The notes beneath the pieces are model-generated. The model ran no database searches. It worked only from the letters and a program-made list of their open reading frames with translations, and had not been told where the DNA came from. Positions 46,056 to 55,527 of a DNA stretch of 64,000 nucleotides are shown piece by piece. Source of the DNA: Roseiarcus sp963737365 (GTDB lineage Bacteria; Pseudomonadota; Alphaproteobacteria; Rhizobiales; Beijerinckiaceae). The first letter of the stretch is position 1. Each line of letters starts with the position of its first letter. Where the stretch lies: positions 1,550,001 through 1,614,000 of the forward strand of contig CAVTSD010000001.1 of NCBI GenBank assembly GCA_963737365.1, in the 5' to 3' direction. Made by a program: the position numbers and the translations under genes.

Positions 46056-47738
46056 ATGGAACGGATATGGCTCAAGTCCTATCCCGAAGGCGTGCCGGCG
46101 GAGATTGACCTAAGCGGGCTCGGTTCGCTCGGCGACTTCATCAACACAAGCATCGGAAAATATCGCGATCGGACTGCCTTCCTCAGCATGGGCAAGGCGA
46201 TGTCGTATGCCGAACTCGACCAGAAGTCGCGCGCCTTCGCCTCCTACCTTCAGAATGTCGCGCGCCTGCCGCTCGGCGCCCGCATCGCGCTGATGATGCC
46301 GAACGTGCTCCAATATCCGATCGCTGCTTTCGGCGCGTTGCGCGCCGGCTACGTGATCGTCAACTGCAACCCGCTCTACTCGCCGCGCGAGCTTAAGCAT
46401 CAGCTCGCCGATTCGGGCGCCGCGGCGATCGTCGTTTTGGAGAATTTCGCGAGCACGCTCGAAAAGGCGATCGACGGCGCGGCTGCCTTGAAAACCGTCA
46501 TCGTCACCGGCGCTGGCGACCAATTGGGCGGCGCCAAAGGGCTCATCGTCAATTCGGTCGTGCGGCACGTCCGGCGGGCGGTTCCCGCCTTCCGCTTGCC
46601 GCAGGCGGTGCGGTTCAATCAGGCGCTGGCTTTGGGCTTGCGGAGCCCGTTCAAGGAGGTGCCGGTCAAGCCGGACGACATCGCGTTCCTTCAATACACG
46701 GGGGGGACCACCGGCGTGCCCAAAGGGGCGATGCTTACCCATCGCAACATGGTGGCGAACTTACGCCAGATTTATGCGTGGATCGCGCCGGCGATCAAAG
46801 CCGAGGGCGAAATCTTCGTCGCCGCCTTGCCGCTCTATCATGTGTTCGCATTGCAGGTGAACGGCTTCGTGCCGCTGATGATCGGCGCTTCGAACCTGCT
46901 CATCGCCAATCCGCGCGATATTCCGGCGCTGGTCAAGGCGTTGCGAGGAACGCGGTTCACCGCCATTCCTGGCGTCAATACACTGTTCAATGCGCTCCTT
47001 AACAACAAGGACTTCGCCGGGCTCGATTTCTCGCAGCTGCACCTTTCGATCGGGGGCGGCATGGCGGTGCAGCGGGCGGTCGCCGATCGCTGGCAGTCGG
47101 TGACCGGCAAACCGCTCATCGAAGCCTATGGATTGACCGAGACTTCGCCGGCGGCGATCGCCAACCCGCTCGACATCGATCGATACAACGGCGCGATCGG
47201 CCTGCCGATGCCGTCGACCGAGATCGTCATTCGCGACGACAACGGGCGAGACCTCAAGGTCGGCGAGACAGGCGAGCTTTGCATCAAGGGCCCCCAGGTC
47301 ATGGCGGGCTATTGGAATCGCCCGGACGAGACCGAAAAGGTGATGACCGCTGACGGTTTCCTGCGCACCGGGGACATTGCGCGGATGGACGAGCGCGGCT
47401 TTGTCTATGTGGTCGACCGCAAGAAGGACATGATCAATGTCTCCGGCTTCAACGTCTATCCGAACGAAATCGAGGACGTGGCGGTGGGGCACCCTGGCGT
47501 TCTCGAGGCAGGCGCGGTCGGCGTTCCGGACGCCAGGACCGGCGAGGCGGTCAAGCTCGTTGTCGTGCGCAAGGACCCGGCGCTGACCGAGGCCGCTCTC
47601 ATCGCCTATTGCCGTCAGCAACTGACGGGCTACAAGACGCCGCGTCAGGTCGAGTTCCGCGACACGTTGCCCAAGACGAATATCGGCAAGATCCTGCGCC
47701 GCGAATTGCGCGACGAGCAGGCGCCGGGGAAGGGGTGA
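46056..47738 (+). CDS. fadD: Long-chain fatty acid-CoA ligase
   Basis: 560 residues from ATG 46056 with GGGGGG upstream (GTG 46038 also in frame). ANL superfamily: phosphate loop FLQYTGGTTGVPKGAMLTHR, YGLTETSPAAIANPLD, DGFLRTGDIARMDERGFVYV, then YVVDRKKDMINVSGFNVYP and the C-terminal catalytic Lys in PKTNIGKILRRELR. It activates fatty acids with ATP and CoA at the inner membrane. Monocistronic. Chain length is not certain, but the layout is that of FadD. Confidence 0.92.
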   Translation: MERIWLKSYPEGVPAEIDLSGLGSLGDFINTSIGKYRDRTAFLSMGKAMSYAELDQKSRAFASYLQNVARLPLGARIALMMPNVLQYPIAAFGALRAGYVIVNCNPLYSPRELKHQLADSGAAAIVVLENFASTLEKAIDGAAALKTVIVTGAGDQLGGAKGLIVNSVVRHVRRAVPAFRLPQAVRFNQALALGLRSPFKEVPVKPDDIAFLQYTGGTTGVPKGAMLTHRNMVANLRQIYAWIAPAIKAEGEIFVAALPLYHVFALQVNGFVPLMIGASNLLIANPRDIPALVKALRGTRFTAIPGVNTLFNALLNNKDFAGLDFSQLHLSIGGGMAVQRAVADRWQSVTGKPLIEAYGLTETSPAAIANPLDIDRYNGAIGLPMPSTEIVIRDDNGRDLKVGETGELCIKGPQVMAGYWNRPDETEKVMTADGFLRTGDIARMDERGFVYVVDRKKDMINVSGFNVYPNEIEDVAVGHPGVLEAGAVGVPDARTGEAVKLVVVRKDPALTEAALIAYCRQQLTGYKTPRQVEFRDTLPKTNIGKILRRELRDEQAPGKG

Positions 47739-47908
47739 GGCGTGGGCGTTGAAAGACCCTGTCTTTCGAAGGGCTATCGCGAGGCCTGACCTTCACGGGC
47801 TGACCTGTGACGAAGGCGAATTGCGGGCCCGATCGACGCGCAGGGCGCGGAACGCGTCGCGGCTATTCGAGGTAAGATCAGATCACGCTTAAGATCAGGG
47901 AGGGTTGA

Positions 47909-48307
47909 ATGCCTCTCGTTCCGTTTGTGAGCTCCCCGCAGGGACAGGAACTGCCATTCATCGCCAATAAGATTCACTCAGTTCAAGGCAGGATGGTCCC
48001 GCAACGCATGCTCTATCCGTCGCAGGCGCTGCTGGCGGCGGCGATTGCCGACTTGCCGCCGAGCGGAGGCGCTCTTAGCGCGGTGCGCAGATCGATGGCC
48101 GTCCAATATGGCGCTGAGGCGACCTGTCCGGTGACGACGCAAAGGTTGCTGCGAGACATCGCGGCTGCTGCTTTCGAGACTTGGAATAGGGGCGACCGCT
48201 CCGTCACGCCGTTCTGGCGAGTTGTCGATCCGGAGACGGCGACGGCGCGCTCGATCGCGGGCGGCCCCGCGTTCATTCGGGCTCGGCGCGCAGAAGACGC
48301 TGGCTAG
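47909..48307 (+). CDS. Hypothetical protein, 132 residues
   Basis: Good GGGAGG site before ATG 47909. Soluble, no signal or membrane segment (MPLVPFVSSPQGQELPFIAN, LRDIAAAAFETWNRGDRSVT, PFWRVVDPETATARSIAGGP). I do not recognise a family. Codon use resembles the neighbours, so it appears native. Confidence 0.65.
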   Translation: MPLVPFVSSPQGQELPFIANKIHSVQGRMVPQRMLYPSQALLAAAIADLPPSGGALSAVRRSMAVQYGAEATCPVTTQRLLRDIAAAAFETWNRGDRSVTPFWRVVDPETATARSIAGGPAFIRARRAEDAG

Positions 48308-48381
48308 GTCGCAATCCACGTTCGCTTGGATGGCATTGTCGCTACGCTCCTCGGCGACGGCTCAAATCGATCGCGTCGTGC

Positions 48382-49333
48382 CTAAGGCGCGCTGGCCTTG
48401 TCGAGGGCCGCCATGTCGGCCGAGGTGAGCTTGATCTCCGTCGAGCGCACGAGGCTCTCCGTCTGTTCGACCGAGGTGGCGCTGGCGATCGGCGCGGTGA
48501 CGCCGGGCCTCGTCATCGTCCAGGCGAGCGCGACTTCCGCGGGCTTGGCCTTATGGCTCGCGGCCACGGCTTCGAGCGCGTCGAGGATGCGAAATCCACG
48601 CGGATTGAGATAGGCCTTCACCCCCTCGCCGCGCGGAACTCTTCGAGAGATCGGCCTCCTGGCGATACTTGCCAGTGAGGAACCCCTTGGCGAGGCTGAA
48701 ATAGGTGATGACGCCGATCTCCTCGCGCTGGCAGAGATCGGCGAGGGCGCCCTCGAATTCCTGGCGGTCGGCGAGGTTGTATTCCGGCTGCAGCACCTCG
48801 TAGCGCGGCAGTCCCTTCGCGCTTGACGCGGCAAGAGCCGCCTCGAGCAGCTTGACGCTGAGGTTCGAAGCCCCGCACCAGCGGATCTTGCCCTGCTCGA
48901 TCAGGCGCTGGTAGGCGCCGAGCGTCTCCTCGATCGGCGTCGCCATGTCCGGCCAATGGGAGAGATAAAGGTCGATCGCGTCGGTTTGAAGCCGCTTCAA
49001 CGACGCCTCGACCGCCTCCGCGACGTAATGAGGGCTGAGGCCCTCCTTGCCCTTGCCCATCGGCGAGCCGACTTTGGTGATGACGACGACGCGGTTGCGA
49101 TTTCCGCGCGCTTTCATCCACTCGCCGATGATGGTCTCGGATTCGCCGCCCGAATTGCCAGGCGCCCAGGCGGAATAGACGTCGGCGGTGTCGATGGCGG
49201 TGAGGCCGGCCGCGGTGAAGCGGTCGAGCACATCGAACGAGGTCTTTTTGTCGGCGGTCCAGCCGAACACGTTGCCGCCGAACACGAGCGGCGAGACGGA
49301 CAGATCGGTGCGGCCTAGGCGGCGGGTTTGCAT
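48382..49333 (-). CDS. Aldo/keto reductase (frameshifted in assembly)
   Basis: First frame: MQTRRLGRTDLSVSPLVFGG, AGLTAIDTADVYSAWAPGNS (catalytic Asp/Tyr), VITKVGSPMGKGKEGLS (Lys), IDLYLSHWPD (His) up to YRQEADLSKS. Second frame continues RGEGVKAYLNPRGFRILDAL to TSVEQTESLVRSTEIKLTSA. The break is an extra base at 48637/48638, making an expected GAGTC on the coding strand read GAGTTC; corrected length is 316 residues, typical for this family. NADPH-dependent reduction of a carbonyl substrate is expected; the substrate is not known. An assembly error is the preferred explanation. Confidence 0.87.
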
Positions 49334-49450
49334 GAATTTCTCCTTGAGTGTCGAAAAGGATAACGTACGAGCGGGGATTCCGGGAAGGGCGGAAGCCTCA
49401 CGATTTTTTGTGCAAAGCTACGGCCTCGGGGCGCTTCAGGGCGAAATCGA

Positions 49451-50311
49451 ATGTCGAAGGGCGATCTCCGTGAGGCGCGCCGATGGTTTGCGGAAGAGCT
49501 GCGTTTCGTCGCGCGCGTGAATGATCCGAGGGTCGTAGACGCTTTTGCCGCCACCCCGCGCGAGCGCTTCGTCGGACCAGGGCCACTGCGGATGCTGAGC
49601 CACTGGAACTTGAGGGACTATTGGACGCCGCCCAACGCGGGTCCGGCCGCCGTATACCATGATGTGTTAATCGCCTATGATGAGCAGCGTCGGCTCAATA
49701 GCGGCCAGCCGAGCCTCTGGGCGTTCGTGTTGGACAAGGTGGGCGTCGGTCGCGGCGAGCGCGTGGTCCATTTGGGCTGCGGCATGGGCTATTACTCCGC
49801 GATCCTGGCGGAACTCGTTGGGCCGACCGGCGCTGTCACGGCGATCGAGATTGACGAACGGCTGGCGGGAAGCGCGCGAGCTGCGCTTGCCCCCTGGCCC
49901 CAGGTCAGCGTTATCAACGGCGACGGGGCGAACGTGTCGTTGGGCGAAACGGATGTCGTCGTCGCCAGCGCCGGAGCGACCCATCCTTTGCCGGCTTGGC
50001 TCGAGCCCCTAAGTGCGGAGGGACGGCTCGTTTTTCCGATGACGGCGACAAATGCAGGCGGCGGCATGCTTCTCGTGAAGCGGCGCGGAATCGATAAGTT
50101 CGAAGCGCGTTTTCTGTGCCCGGTCTGGTTCTATGAATTTGCCGGAGCCCGCGACGTCAATGTCAGCGACCGTCTTGCACGCGCGTTTGCACAAGACCGA
50201 GGACTGGAGGTGAGGTCGGTTCGCACGGACGAGCACCCCGAGGACGACGCCTGCTGGTTGCATGGCGAGGGGTGGTGTCTGTCCCGGCGCGAACCTGACG
50301 CCGCCCCTTAG
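49451..50311 (+). CDS. Protein-L-isoaspartate methyltransferase-like protein
   Basis: 286 residues. VVDAFAATPRERFVGPGPLR, then GRGERVVHLGCGMGYYSAIL (SAM loop), AVTAIEIDERLAGSARAAL and VVVASAGATHPLPAWLEPLS match the PCMT family. The C-terminal part is longer than in the standard repair enzyme (about 210 residues), so the substrate may differ. Cytoplasmic. No operon partners. Confidence 0.82.
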   Translation: MSKGDLREARRWFAEELRFVARVNDPRVVDAFAATPRERFVGPGPLRMLSHWNLRDYWTPPNAGPAAVYHDVLIAYDEQRRLNSGQPSLWAFVLDKVGVGRGERVVHLGCGMGYYSAILAELVGPTGAVTAIEIDERLAGSARAALAPWPQVSVINGDGANVSLGETDVVVASAGATHPLPAWLEPLSAEGRLVFPMTATNAGGGMLLVKRRGIDKFEARFLCPVWFYEFAGARDVNVSDRLARAFAQDRGLEVRSVRTDEHPEDDACWLHGEGWCLSRREPDAAP

Positions 50312-50462
50312 CGCTCGCCATCGGCGCGGGCGGAACTTTCCCTCTTCCAGCGGAGAGAGCGGAATGTGTTTTTGGACCTTTCCGCGCCTCTTCACGCGAA
50401 CGCGATTTGGCGAAAGGGCGGATTGTCCGCTAAAGTAGACGCCAACCTCCCAAGAATCAGTG

Positions 50463-51923
50463 ATGAATCCTTCCGCAAGTCACCGTCCGCTTGTGCTCGC
50501 CGCCGTCATGGCGGCGAATTTTATGATCGCGATCGAAGCCACGATCGTGTCCACCGCCATGCCGCAGATCGTCGGCCAGCTGGGCGGCTTGCCACTTTAC
50601 AGCTGGGTGTTCGCGGCGTTTCTTCTGACGCAGACGGCCACCACCGTGGTTTTCGGAAAGATGTCCGATCTCATCGGCCGCAAAACCGTGATGCTGGTCG
50701 GGATCGCAGCTTTCCTTTTCGGCTCGATCTTATGCGGATTCGCCTGGTCGATGCCGTCGCTGATCGTCTTCCGCCTCGTGCAGGGCATCGGCGCCGGCGC
50801 GGTTCAGCCGACCGCCATGACCATCGTCGGCGATCTCTATTCGGCGCATGAGCGCGGCAAGATCCAGGGGTGGCTGGCGAGCGTCTGGGCGTTGTCGGCG
50901 GTCCTTGGACCGCTCGCCGGCGGCCTCATCATCCAGTATTTTTCCTGGGCCTGGATCTTCTGGATGAACCTGCCGATCGGGGCGCTCGCAGCGGCCGGGT
51001 TCTGGGCCTTTCTGCACGAAAAAACCGCGCGGGGCCGCGGCCGGATTGATCATCTCAGCGCCGGCATCTTCACCGTCGCCATCGCCGCCATCATGGCCGA
51101 TCTGACTGCCCTTTCGACCTCAGGGCGGCTCGAAATTGGCCTCACCACCCTGGTTGCCGTGGTTGCGGTCGTGCTGTTCGTCTTGCAGGAGCGCCGATCT
51201 CCGGAGCCCATGATTTCGCTTGAGCTTTGGGGCCGCCGGCCGATCGCCGCCGCCAATGGGGCTTCGCTCCTGGCCGGCATGGTGATGATTGGCCTCACCA
51301 CGTTTCTGCCGATGTTCGTGCAGGGGGTGATGCAAAAGTCGCCGCTCATCGGCGGTTTCGCTCTTTCCGCGATGGTGCTTGGATGGCCGATCGGCGCGAC
51401 GGTCGGCGTCCGCGGCTTCCGGCGCTTTGGCGTCAGGTCGGTGCTGCGGGTCGGCGGGCTGCTTATTCCGCTCGGCTCGCTCGTTTTCCTTGTCCTCAAC
51501 GTCGAGAGCTCGCCAATCGTGGCCGGTCTTGGATCGCTCGTCGTCGGGCTTGGGATGGGCCTTTCCAGCAGCGCCTCGATCATCCTGATCCAGGAAATCG
51601 TCGATTGGTCCGAGCGGGGAAGCGTGACCGCCTCCTACCTCTTCGCCCGCAGCCTAGGCAGCACGTTCGGCGCGACCGTATTCGGAGCGGTGCTGAATTT
51701 CGGCCTCCTTTCATCAGGTCACGCAGGCGCGACGTCCGAGCAGCTTCGCCAGCTCCTGGAGCAAGGCTCAGCGGCAGTCGGGGAACCCGGGCTTCGCGCC
51801 GCGCTCGAACAGTCGCTTCATCTCACCTTCGTCTCGATGTTTGCGGTGTCGCTCCTGGTCGCGGCGACCTTGTTTCTCGTGCCGAAGGTCGTCTTCGCCC
51901 CTCGACCTGCGCTCGCCGAGTGA
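50463..51923 (+). CDS. MFS drug exporter, DHA2 (EmrB/QacA) family
   Basis: 486 residues with about 14 membrane helices. Family motifs: FMIAIEATIVSTAMPQIVGQ (motif D1), FGKMSDLIGRKTVMLVGI (motif A), RLVQGIGAGAVQPTAMTIVG (motif B), LGPLAGGLIIQYFSWAWIFW (motif C). It exports hydrophobic compounds using the proton gradient. A GTG lies immediately before ATG 50463. It converges on the RpiR gene (7 bp apart). Confidence 0.9.
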   Translation: MNPSASHRPLVLAAVMAANFMIAIEATIVSTAMPQIVGQLGGLPLYSWVFAAFLLTQTATTVVFGKMSDLIGRKTVMLVGIAAFLFGSILCGFAWSMPSLIVFRLVQGIGAGAVQPTAMTIVGDLYSAHERGKIQGWLASVWALSAVLGPLAGGLIIQYFSWAWIFWMNLPIGALAAAGFWAFLHEKTARGRGRIDHLSAGIFTVAIAAIMADLTALSTSGRLEIGLTTLVAVVAVVLFVLQERRSPEPMISLELWGRRPIAAANGASLLAGMVMIGLTTFLPMFVQGVMQKSPLIGGFALSAMVLGWPIGATVGVRGFRRFGVRSVLRVGGLLIPLGSLVFLVLNVESSPIVAGLGSLVVGLGMGLSSSASIILIQEIVDWSERGSVTASYLFARSLGSTFGATVFGAVLNFGLLSSGHAGATSEQLRQLLEQGSAAVGEPGLRAALEQSLHLTFVSMFAVSLLVAATLFLVPKVVFAPRPALAE

Positions 51924-51930
51924 ACTGAAC

Positions 51931-52773
51931 TTACGCGGCGGTCTTCGCTCGCTTCTCGCCGACCGCGACGGCGAGCGTCATCGCGAGGCAAAATGTCGCG
52001 GAGAGCGAACGGAACGACCCGAAGTCGCTTTCAACGACCTCGAACCGCACATCGGCGAGGCCCGCGAGCGGCGACAGCGCGCTGTCCGTGATCACCACGA
52101 CGGGCACGCCGGCGCGCCGCGCGCGTTTGGCGAGGTCGATCGTGAACGGCGCATAGGGCTGGAAGCTGACGGCGATTAGCGCGTCGCCTGGGCCCGCCCG
52201 CGCCAGCTCTTCCGGTCCGAGCCCGCCCACATTGTCGATAAGCGAAGCCGGCACGCCGAGCTGCGCAAGCGCGTAGGTCAGATAGTGAGCGACGCAGAAA
52301 GACCGTCTCTGGCCGAGGCAATGGACGGTCTGCGCTTGAGCCAGAAGGCTGACCGCCCGGTCGAGTCCGCTGCGCTGGGCGTTGTCGCGTAAGCGCGCGA
52401 TCGAGGCGGCTGCGGAATCAGCAAATCCGAACAAGAGTTGGGTCGGATCGCCGCTGTCGCGGGCGTCCTGCTGCAGCGCCCGGAGACGTTCGGAATAATC
52501 GGGCCAGCGGCTGCGCAGGCGCGAGCGAAAGAGCTCCTGCAGCTCGGAGAATCCGGCAAAGCCCAAGGTCTGGGCGAATCGCACCAGGGTCGAGGCTTGC
52601 ACCTCGGCGTTGCGCGCGAGCGTCGAAGCGGTGCTGAGCGCGAATTCGTCCGGGTGCTCAAGCGCGTACGCCGCGGCTTGTCGCAGCCGCTTGGGCAAGT
52701 GCGGCTCCAGCTCGATCAGTCGGCGCTGGAAGTGATCGAAGCTCTCCGGCTGTTCGGCTGCGTCATGGCTCAT
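51931..52773 (-). CDS. RpiR/MurR-type transcriptional regulator
   Basis: 280 residues from ATG 52773; a longer upstream frame is not homologous. N-terminal HTH_6 (PKRLRQAAAYALEHPDEFAL, STASTLARNAEVQASTLVRF, AQTLGFAGFSELQELFR) and C-terminal SIS sugar-phosphate domain (ALIAVSFQPYAPFTIDLAKR, GVPVVVITDSALSPLAG). Divergent from a Gfo/Idh oxidoreductase gene, a common arrangement with sugar or inositol catabolism, and probably controlling it. Confidence 0.9.
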   Translation of the reverse strand: MSHDAAEQPESFDHFQRRLIELEPHLPKRLRQAAAYALEHPDEFALSTASTLARNAEVQASTLVRFAQTLGFAGFSELQELFRSRLRSRWPDYSERLRALQQDARDSGDPTQLLFGFADSAAASIARLRDNAQRSGLDRAVSLLAQAQTVHCLGQRRSFCVAHYLTYALAQLGVPASLIDNVGGLGPEELARAGPGDALIAVSFQPYAPFTIDLAKRARRAGVPVVVITDSALSPLAGLADVRFEVVESDFGSFRSLSATFCLAMTLAVAVGEKRAKTAA

Positions 52774-52888
52774 CGCTGTCTCTCTCGCGCCCCGCGACGA
52801 CTGCGCACGCCTGCGGTATGGTGCCAATGCCGGCGAGAATAGAACAGATATTCCAATCTGTGTCGCGTATGAAATATTTATATTGTCG

Positions 52889-52908
52889 GGGCTCCAACGT
52901 CGGAGCCC
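52889..52908. promoter_or_regulatory. Inverted repeat upstream of the Gfo/Idh gene
   Basis: GGGCTCC (52889-52895) and GGAGCCC (52902-52908) form a perfect palindrome with 6 bp between, 21 bp before the start codon. It could be the RpiR operator or a hairpin covering the leader. A GAATA-N7-TATTC pair lies further upstream near 52836. Confidence 0.5.
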
Positions 52909-52929
52909 GGAAACTCGGGGAGGCGAGCG

Positions 52930-54043
52930 ATGCGCACGATTGGCGTCGGACTCATCGGCACTGGCTACATGGGCAAATGCCACGCTCTGGCGTGGACGAG
53001 CGTCCACGCGGTGTTCGACGATACGCCGATCGTCCGGCGCGTCATGCTGTGCGAGGTCGAGGAAGGCCTCGCGCGTCGGAAAGCCGATGAGTTCGGCTTT
53101 GAATCCTCGACTGACGACTGGCGGGCGCTGATCTCGGACCCGGGCGTGGAAGTCGTTTCGATCACCACCCCCAACGCCCTTCACGCGCCGATGGCGATCG
53201 CGTCGCTCGAAGCTGGCAAACATGTGTGGTGCGAAAAACCTATGGCGCCGTCGCTTGCGGATTCGGAGCGCATGGCGGCGGCGGCGCGCGCGTCGGGACG
53301 CGTCGCCATCCTCGGCTATAATTATATCCAGAGTCCTGCTGTGCGGTTCATCGACAAGCTGATCAAGAGCGACGCGATCGGGTTGCTTACCCACTTTCGC
53401 CTCGAAATGGACGAGGACTTCATGGCCGATTTCAGAGGCGCCCTTGTCATGGCGCAGCCAGGCAAGGTCCGGCTACGGCGCCCTCGATGATTTCGCTGTC
53501 CATCCCTTGAGCCTGATCGCGACCCTCATCGGGCCCGCGCGCGAAGTTTTCGGCGAAATGAGCAAGCCCTATTCAAACCGCCCGGACGGCGGCGGACGGC
53601 GCGAGGTCGAAACATTCGACATCGCGGCCTCGCTTTTGAGGATGTCCGACGGCGCCTCGGGAACGATCCAGGTCAGCCGCTGCGCCTGGGGCCGCAAGGG
53701 CCGCCTGCAATTGCAGATCTTCGGCGCGCGAGGCGCGATCGTCTTCGACCAGGAGCGCTTCAACGAGGTCGAAGTTTTTGTGGCGGAGGGGCCTGAGGAG
53801 GCCCGAGGGTTCAAGCAGGTCTTGATGGGACCCTCACACCCACCTTATGACCGCTTCATCGCCGCGCCCGGCCACCAGATGGGGTTCAACGACCTCAAGA
53901 CGATCGAAGCGCACGAACTCCTGAACCGGATTCGTGGCCGGCCTGCGCTGACCGTGGATTTCGAAGCCGGCCTCGCCATCGAACGCACGGTTCACGCAAT
54001 CGCCCGCTCCGCACATGAGGGGCGGTGGGTGTCGGTGGGCTAG
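52930..54043 (+). CDS. Gfo/Idh/MocA oxidoreductase (frameshifted in assembly)
   Basis: First frame: IGVGLIGTGYMGKCHALAW (Rossmann loop), ISDPGVEVVSITTPNALHAP, AGKHVWCEKPMAPSLADSER, then up to EMDEDFMAD. The rest is one frame over: APLSWRSQARSGYGALDDFA, VHPLSLIATLIGPAREVFGE, AAPGHQMGFNDLKTIEAHEL. An extra T among 53430-53432 makes the expected GATTC read GATTTC; corrected length is 370 residues with D-S-E-A-P-L-S-W at the join, matching relatives. NAD(P)-dependent sugar or inositol dehydrogenase; substrate unknown. Likely an error rather than a pseudogene. The divergent RpiR regulator probably controls it. Confidence 0.87.
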
Positions 54044-54147
54044 CGGCTTGAAGTTACGCCAACGTCGGTCAGACAGCTGGAATCGACCCGAGGCAATCGA
54101 ACAGTGCGTTTCGCTTTAAGGTCAGCTTCGCGCAAACAGCGGTCACA

Positions 54148-54642
54148 GTGACCGAGGTCACGAATCAGCGACGCGCATTGGCAAAGCAAGTGATCTATTG
54201 GCGGGGTCTCTTTATCAATCGCTATTCCGGCATCGAGTACTCAATCGCCGAGTTGGTATCGCGTGCGTTGCTCCATGAGGCCTATACCAGCTTAGGTCAT
54301 CCTCCCTTCGGGCCTGCAAAGAAGCTTAAACGGCTGCGTAGTATCCTAGAGATTGAAGGGCCGATCGCCGAGTACCGGCACGACATCGAATTGTTTCTAG
54401 ACAAATTCGCGAAGTTCGAGGAACATCGTCACTTCATGGCGCACGCCATAATGGTGCCAAACACAAATAATGACATTTTGTTCAAGATGTACGATCATCG
54501 GGAGGGCGTGTACAGCGTAGGAACGCTTCAATTCGAGCTTAAGCACCTTGAGGGACTCGCAATTATGATCGGTTCTATTTCGTCTAAAGTCACCGACCTA
54601 GTGGATAGGATATGCCGAGAAATACCTTTGCCAGAAGCTTAG
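54148..54642 (+). CDS. Unknown protein with HEPN-like R-x4-H motif
   Basis: 164 residues from GTG 54148. Mostly helical (WRGLFINRYSGIEYSIAELV, SILEIEGPIAEYRHDIELFL) and containing EEHRHFMAHAIMV, where R-x4-H matches the catalytic pattern of HEPN RNases. The motif alone is weak evidence. The gene is lower in GC than its neighbours and starts an islet of unknown genes, pointing to horizontal acquisition. No antitoxin (MNT) partner is visible. Confidence 0.6.
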   Translation: MTEVTNQRRALAKQVIYWRGLFINRYSGIEYSIAELVSRALLHEAYTSLGHPPFGPAKKLKRLRSILEIEGPIAEYRHDIELFLDKFAKFEEHRHFMAHAIMVPNTNNDILFKMYDHREGVYSVGTLQFELKHLEGLAIMIGSISSKVTDLVDRICREIPLPEA

Positions 54643-54860
54643 ACCGGGACAGCGAAGAACAGCATACGAGAACCTGCTTCTCCAAACACGCAGTCTCTGT
54701 GAATAAATAGGAAGACAGCGGCGAAAGAATTGCCCATATCGAACTTGGGGACCGCACCTTCGATCTAATTGGTCGATTGGTTTCGCAGATTCAGCGTCAC
54801 CTTTCAGAATACCCCACGGGGTCTGAAGGAGGCTATCCGCGCCTTTTCGAAAGCTTCCAA

Positions 54861-55196
54861 TCAAATCTGTCCCTCCTGGCGAATTTTCCAGAGTGCTTCA
54901 TTGATTTCTTTCTCCCAGCCCATGCGTTCTTGTCGGCTTACATCCTGAGCAATTTTATTGTAGACGCTTAACATGAGCGCATGGGCGTTTTCCTCGCCTT
55001 CAGTCACGATCAGCTGGGTTACAAATTGACGGTAAATTCGTCGGGTTTCTTCATTAAGGACGATCATCACAATCGCGTTGGCCAGACCATTGATATCGTC
55101 TCGTGCAAAGTTGGACCAAAGGTTGATTTGGTCCTGTGCTCGCTGTTGTTCGAGACCATGGCGGATAACACTTACCATATTCTTGAACCAAGGCAT
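54861..55196 (-). CDS. Unknown accessory protein (111 residues)
   Basis: Low-GC, charged, helical protein (MPWFKNMVSVIRHGLEQQRA, WSNFARDDINGLANAIVMIV, QDVSRQERMGWEKEINEALW). No signal or membrane segment and no family recognised. It lies 10 bp downstream of another small unknown gene on the same strand, so the two form a pair. Confidence 0.6.
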   Translation of the reverse strand: MPWFKNMVSVIRHGLEQQRAQDQINLWSNFARDDINGLANAIVMIVLNEETRRIYRQFVTQLIVTEGEENAHALMLSVYNKIAQDVSRQERMGWEKEINEALWKIRQEGQI

Positions 55197-55206
55197 CTGA
55201 GTCCCT

Positions 55207-55527
55207 TCAAGGTAAAAGGTCTATAAGTCCATACATAGTTCCTCTTTTCTTTATTTCTGAAACCAACCCCTCAACGAAAAGTTCATTGATACCACTTTTT
55301 TCATAAACGTGGCTTGCCATATATCTTGTGGTTGAGCGTACAAAAGAGCCGAGCTCTTGTTTGTTGCTCGTTTTGCTGTTTTTTATAGCATCGAGAAGCG
55401 CAGCCTTCGAACGAATTAGTTCCTCGTTGTCGTCCTTAACGGCCAGCATTGTTAACAACACAGCAAACAAGCGTTTAGCCTCACGATGAGCCTCTATTAA
55501 AGAAGCGTCCCAATTGGGTTGAGACAT
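55207..55527 (-). CDS. Unknown accessory protein (106 residues)
   Basis: Start at ATG 55527 because GAGGAGG is then 9 nt upstream; the ATG at 55536 would directly abut it. Helical, Lys/Glu-rich (MSQPNWDASLIEAHREAKRL, then KSKTSNKQELGSFVRSTTRY-like region, LVSEIKKRGTMYGL). Low GC like its partner at 54861. No family recognised. The two-gene layout recalls small defence or toxin-antitoxin modules, but nothing in the sequences confirms that. Confidence 0.6.
   Translation of the reverse strand: MSQPNWDASLIEAHREAKRLFAVLLTMLAVKDDNEELIRSKAALLDAIKNSKTSNKQELGSFVRSTTRYMASHVYEKSGINELFVEGLVSEIKKRGTMYGLIDLLP

Noticed and set aside
54598..54971. Small frames on both strands inside the low-GC islet
   Set aside because: They overlap the ends of better genes, lack starts with ribosome-binding sites and have unlikely composition.
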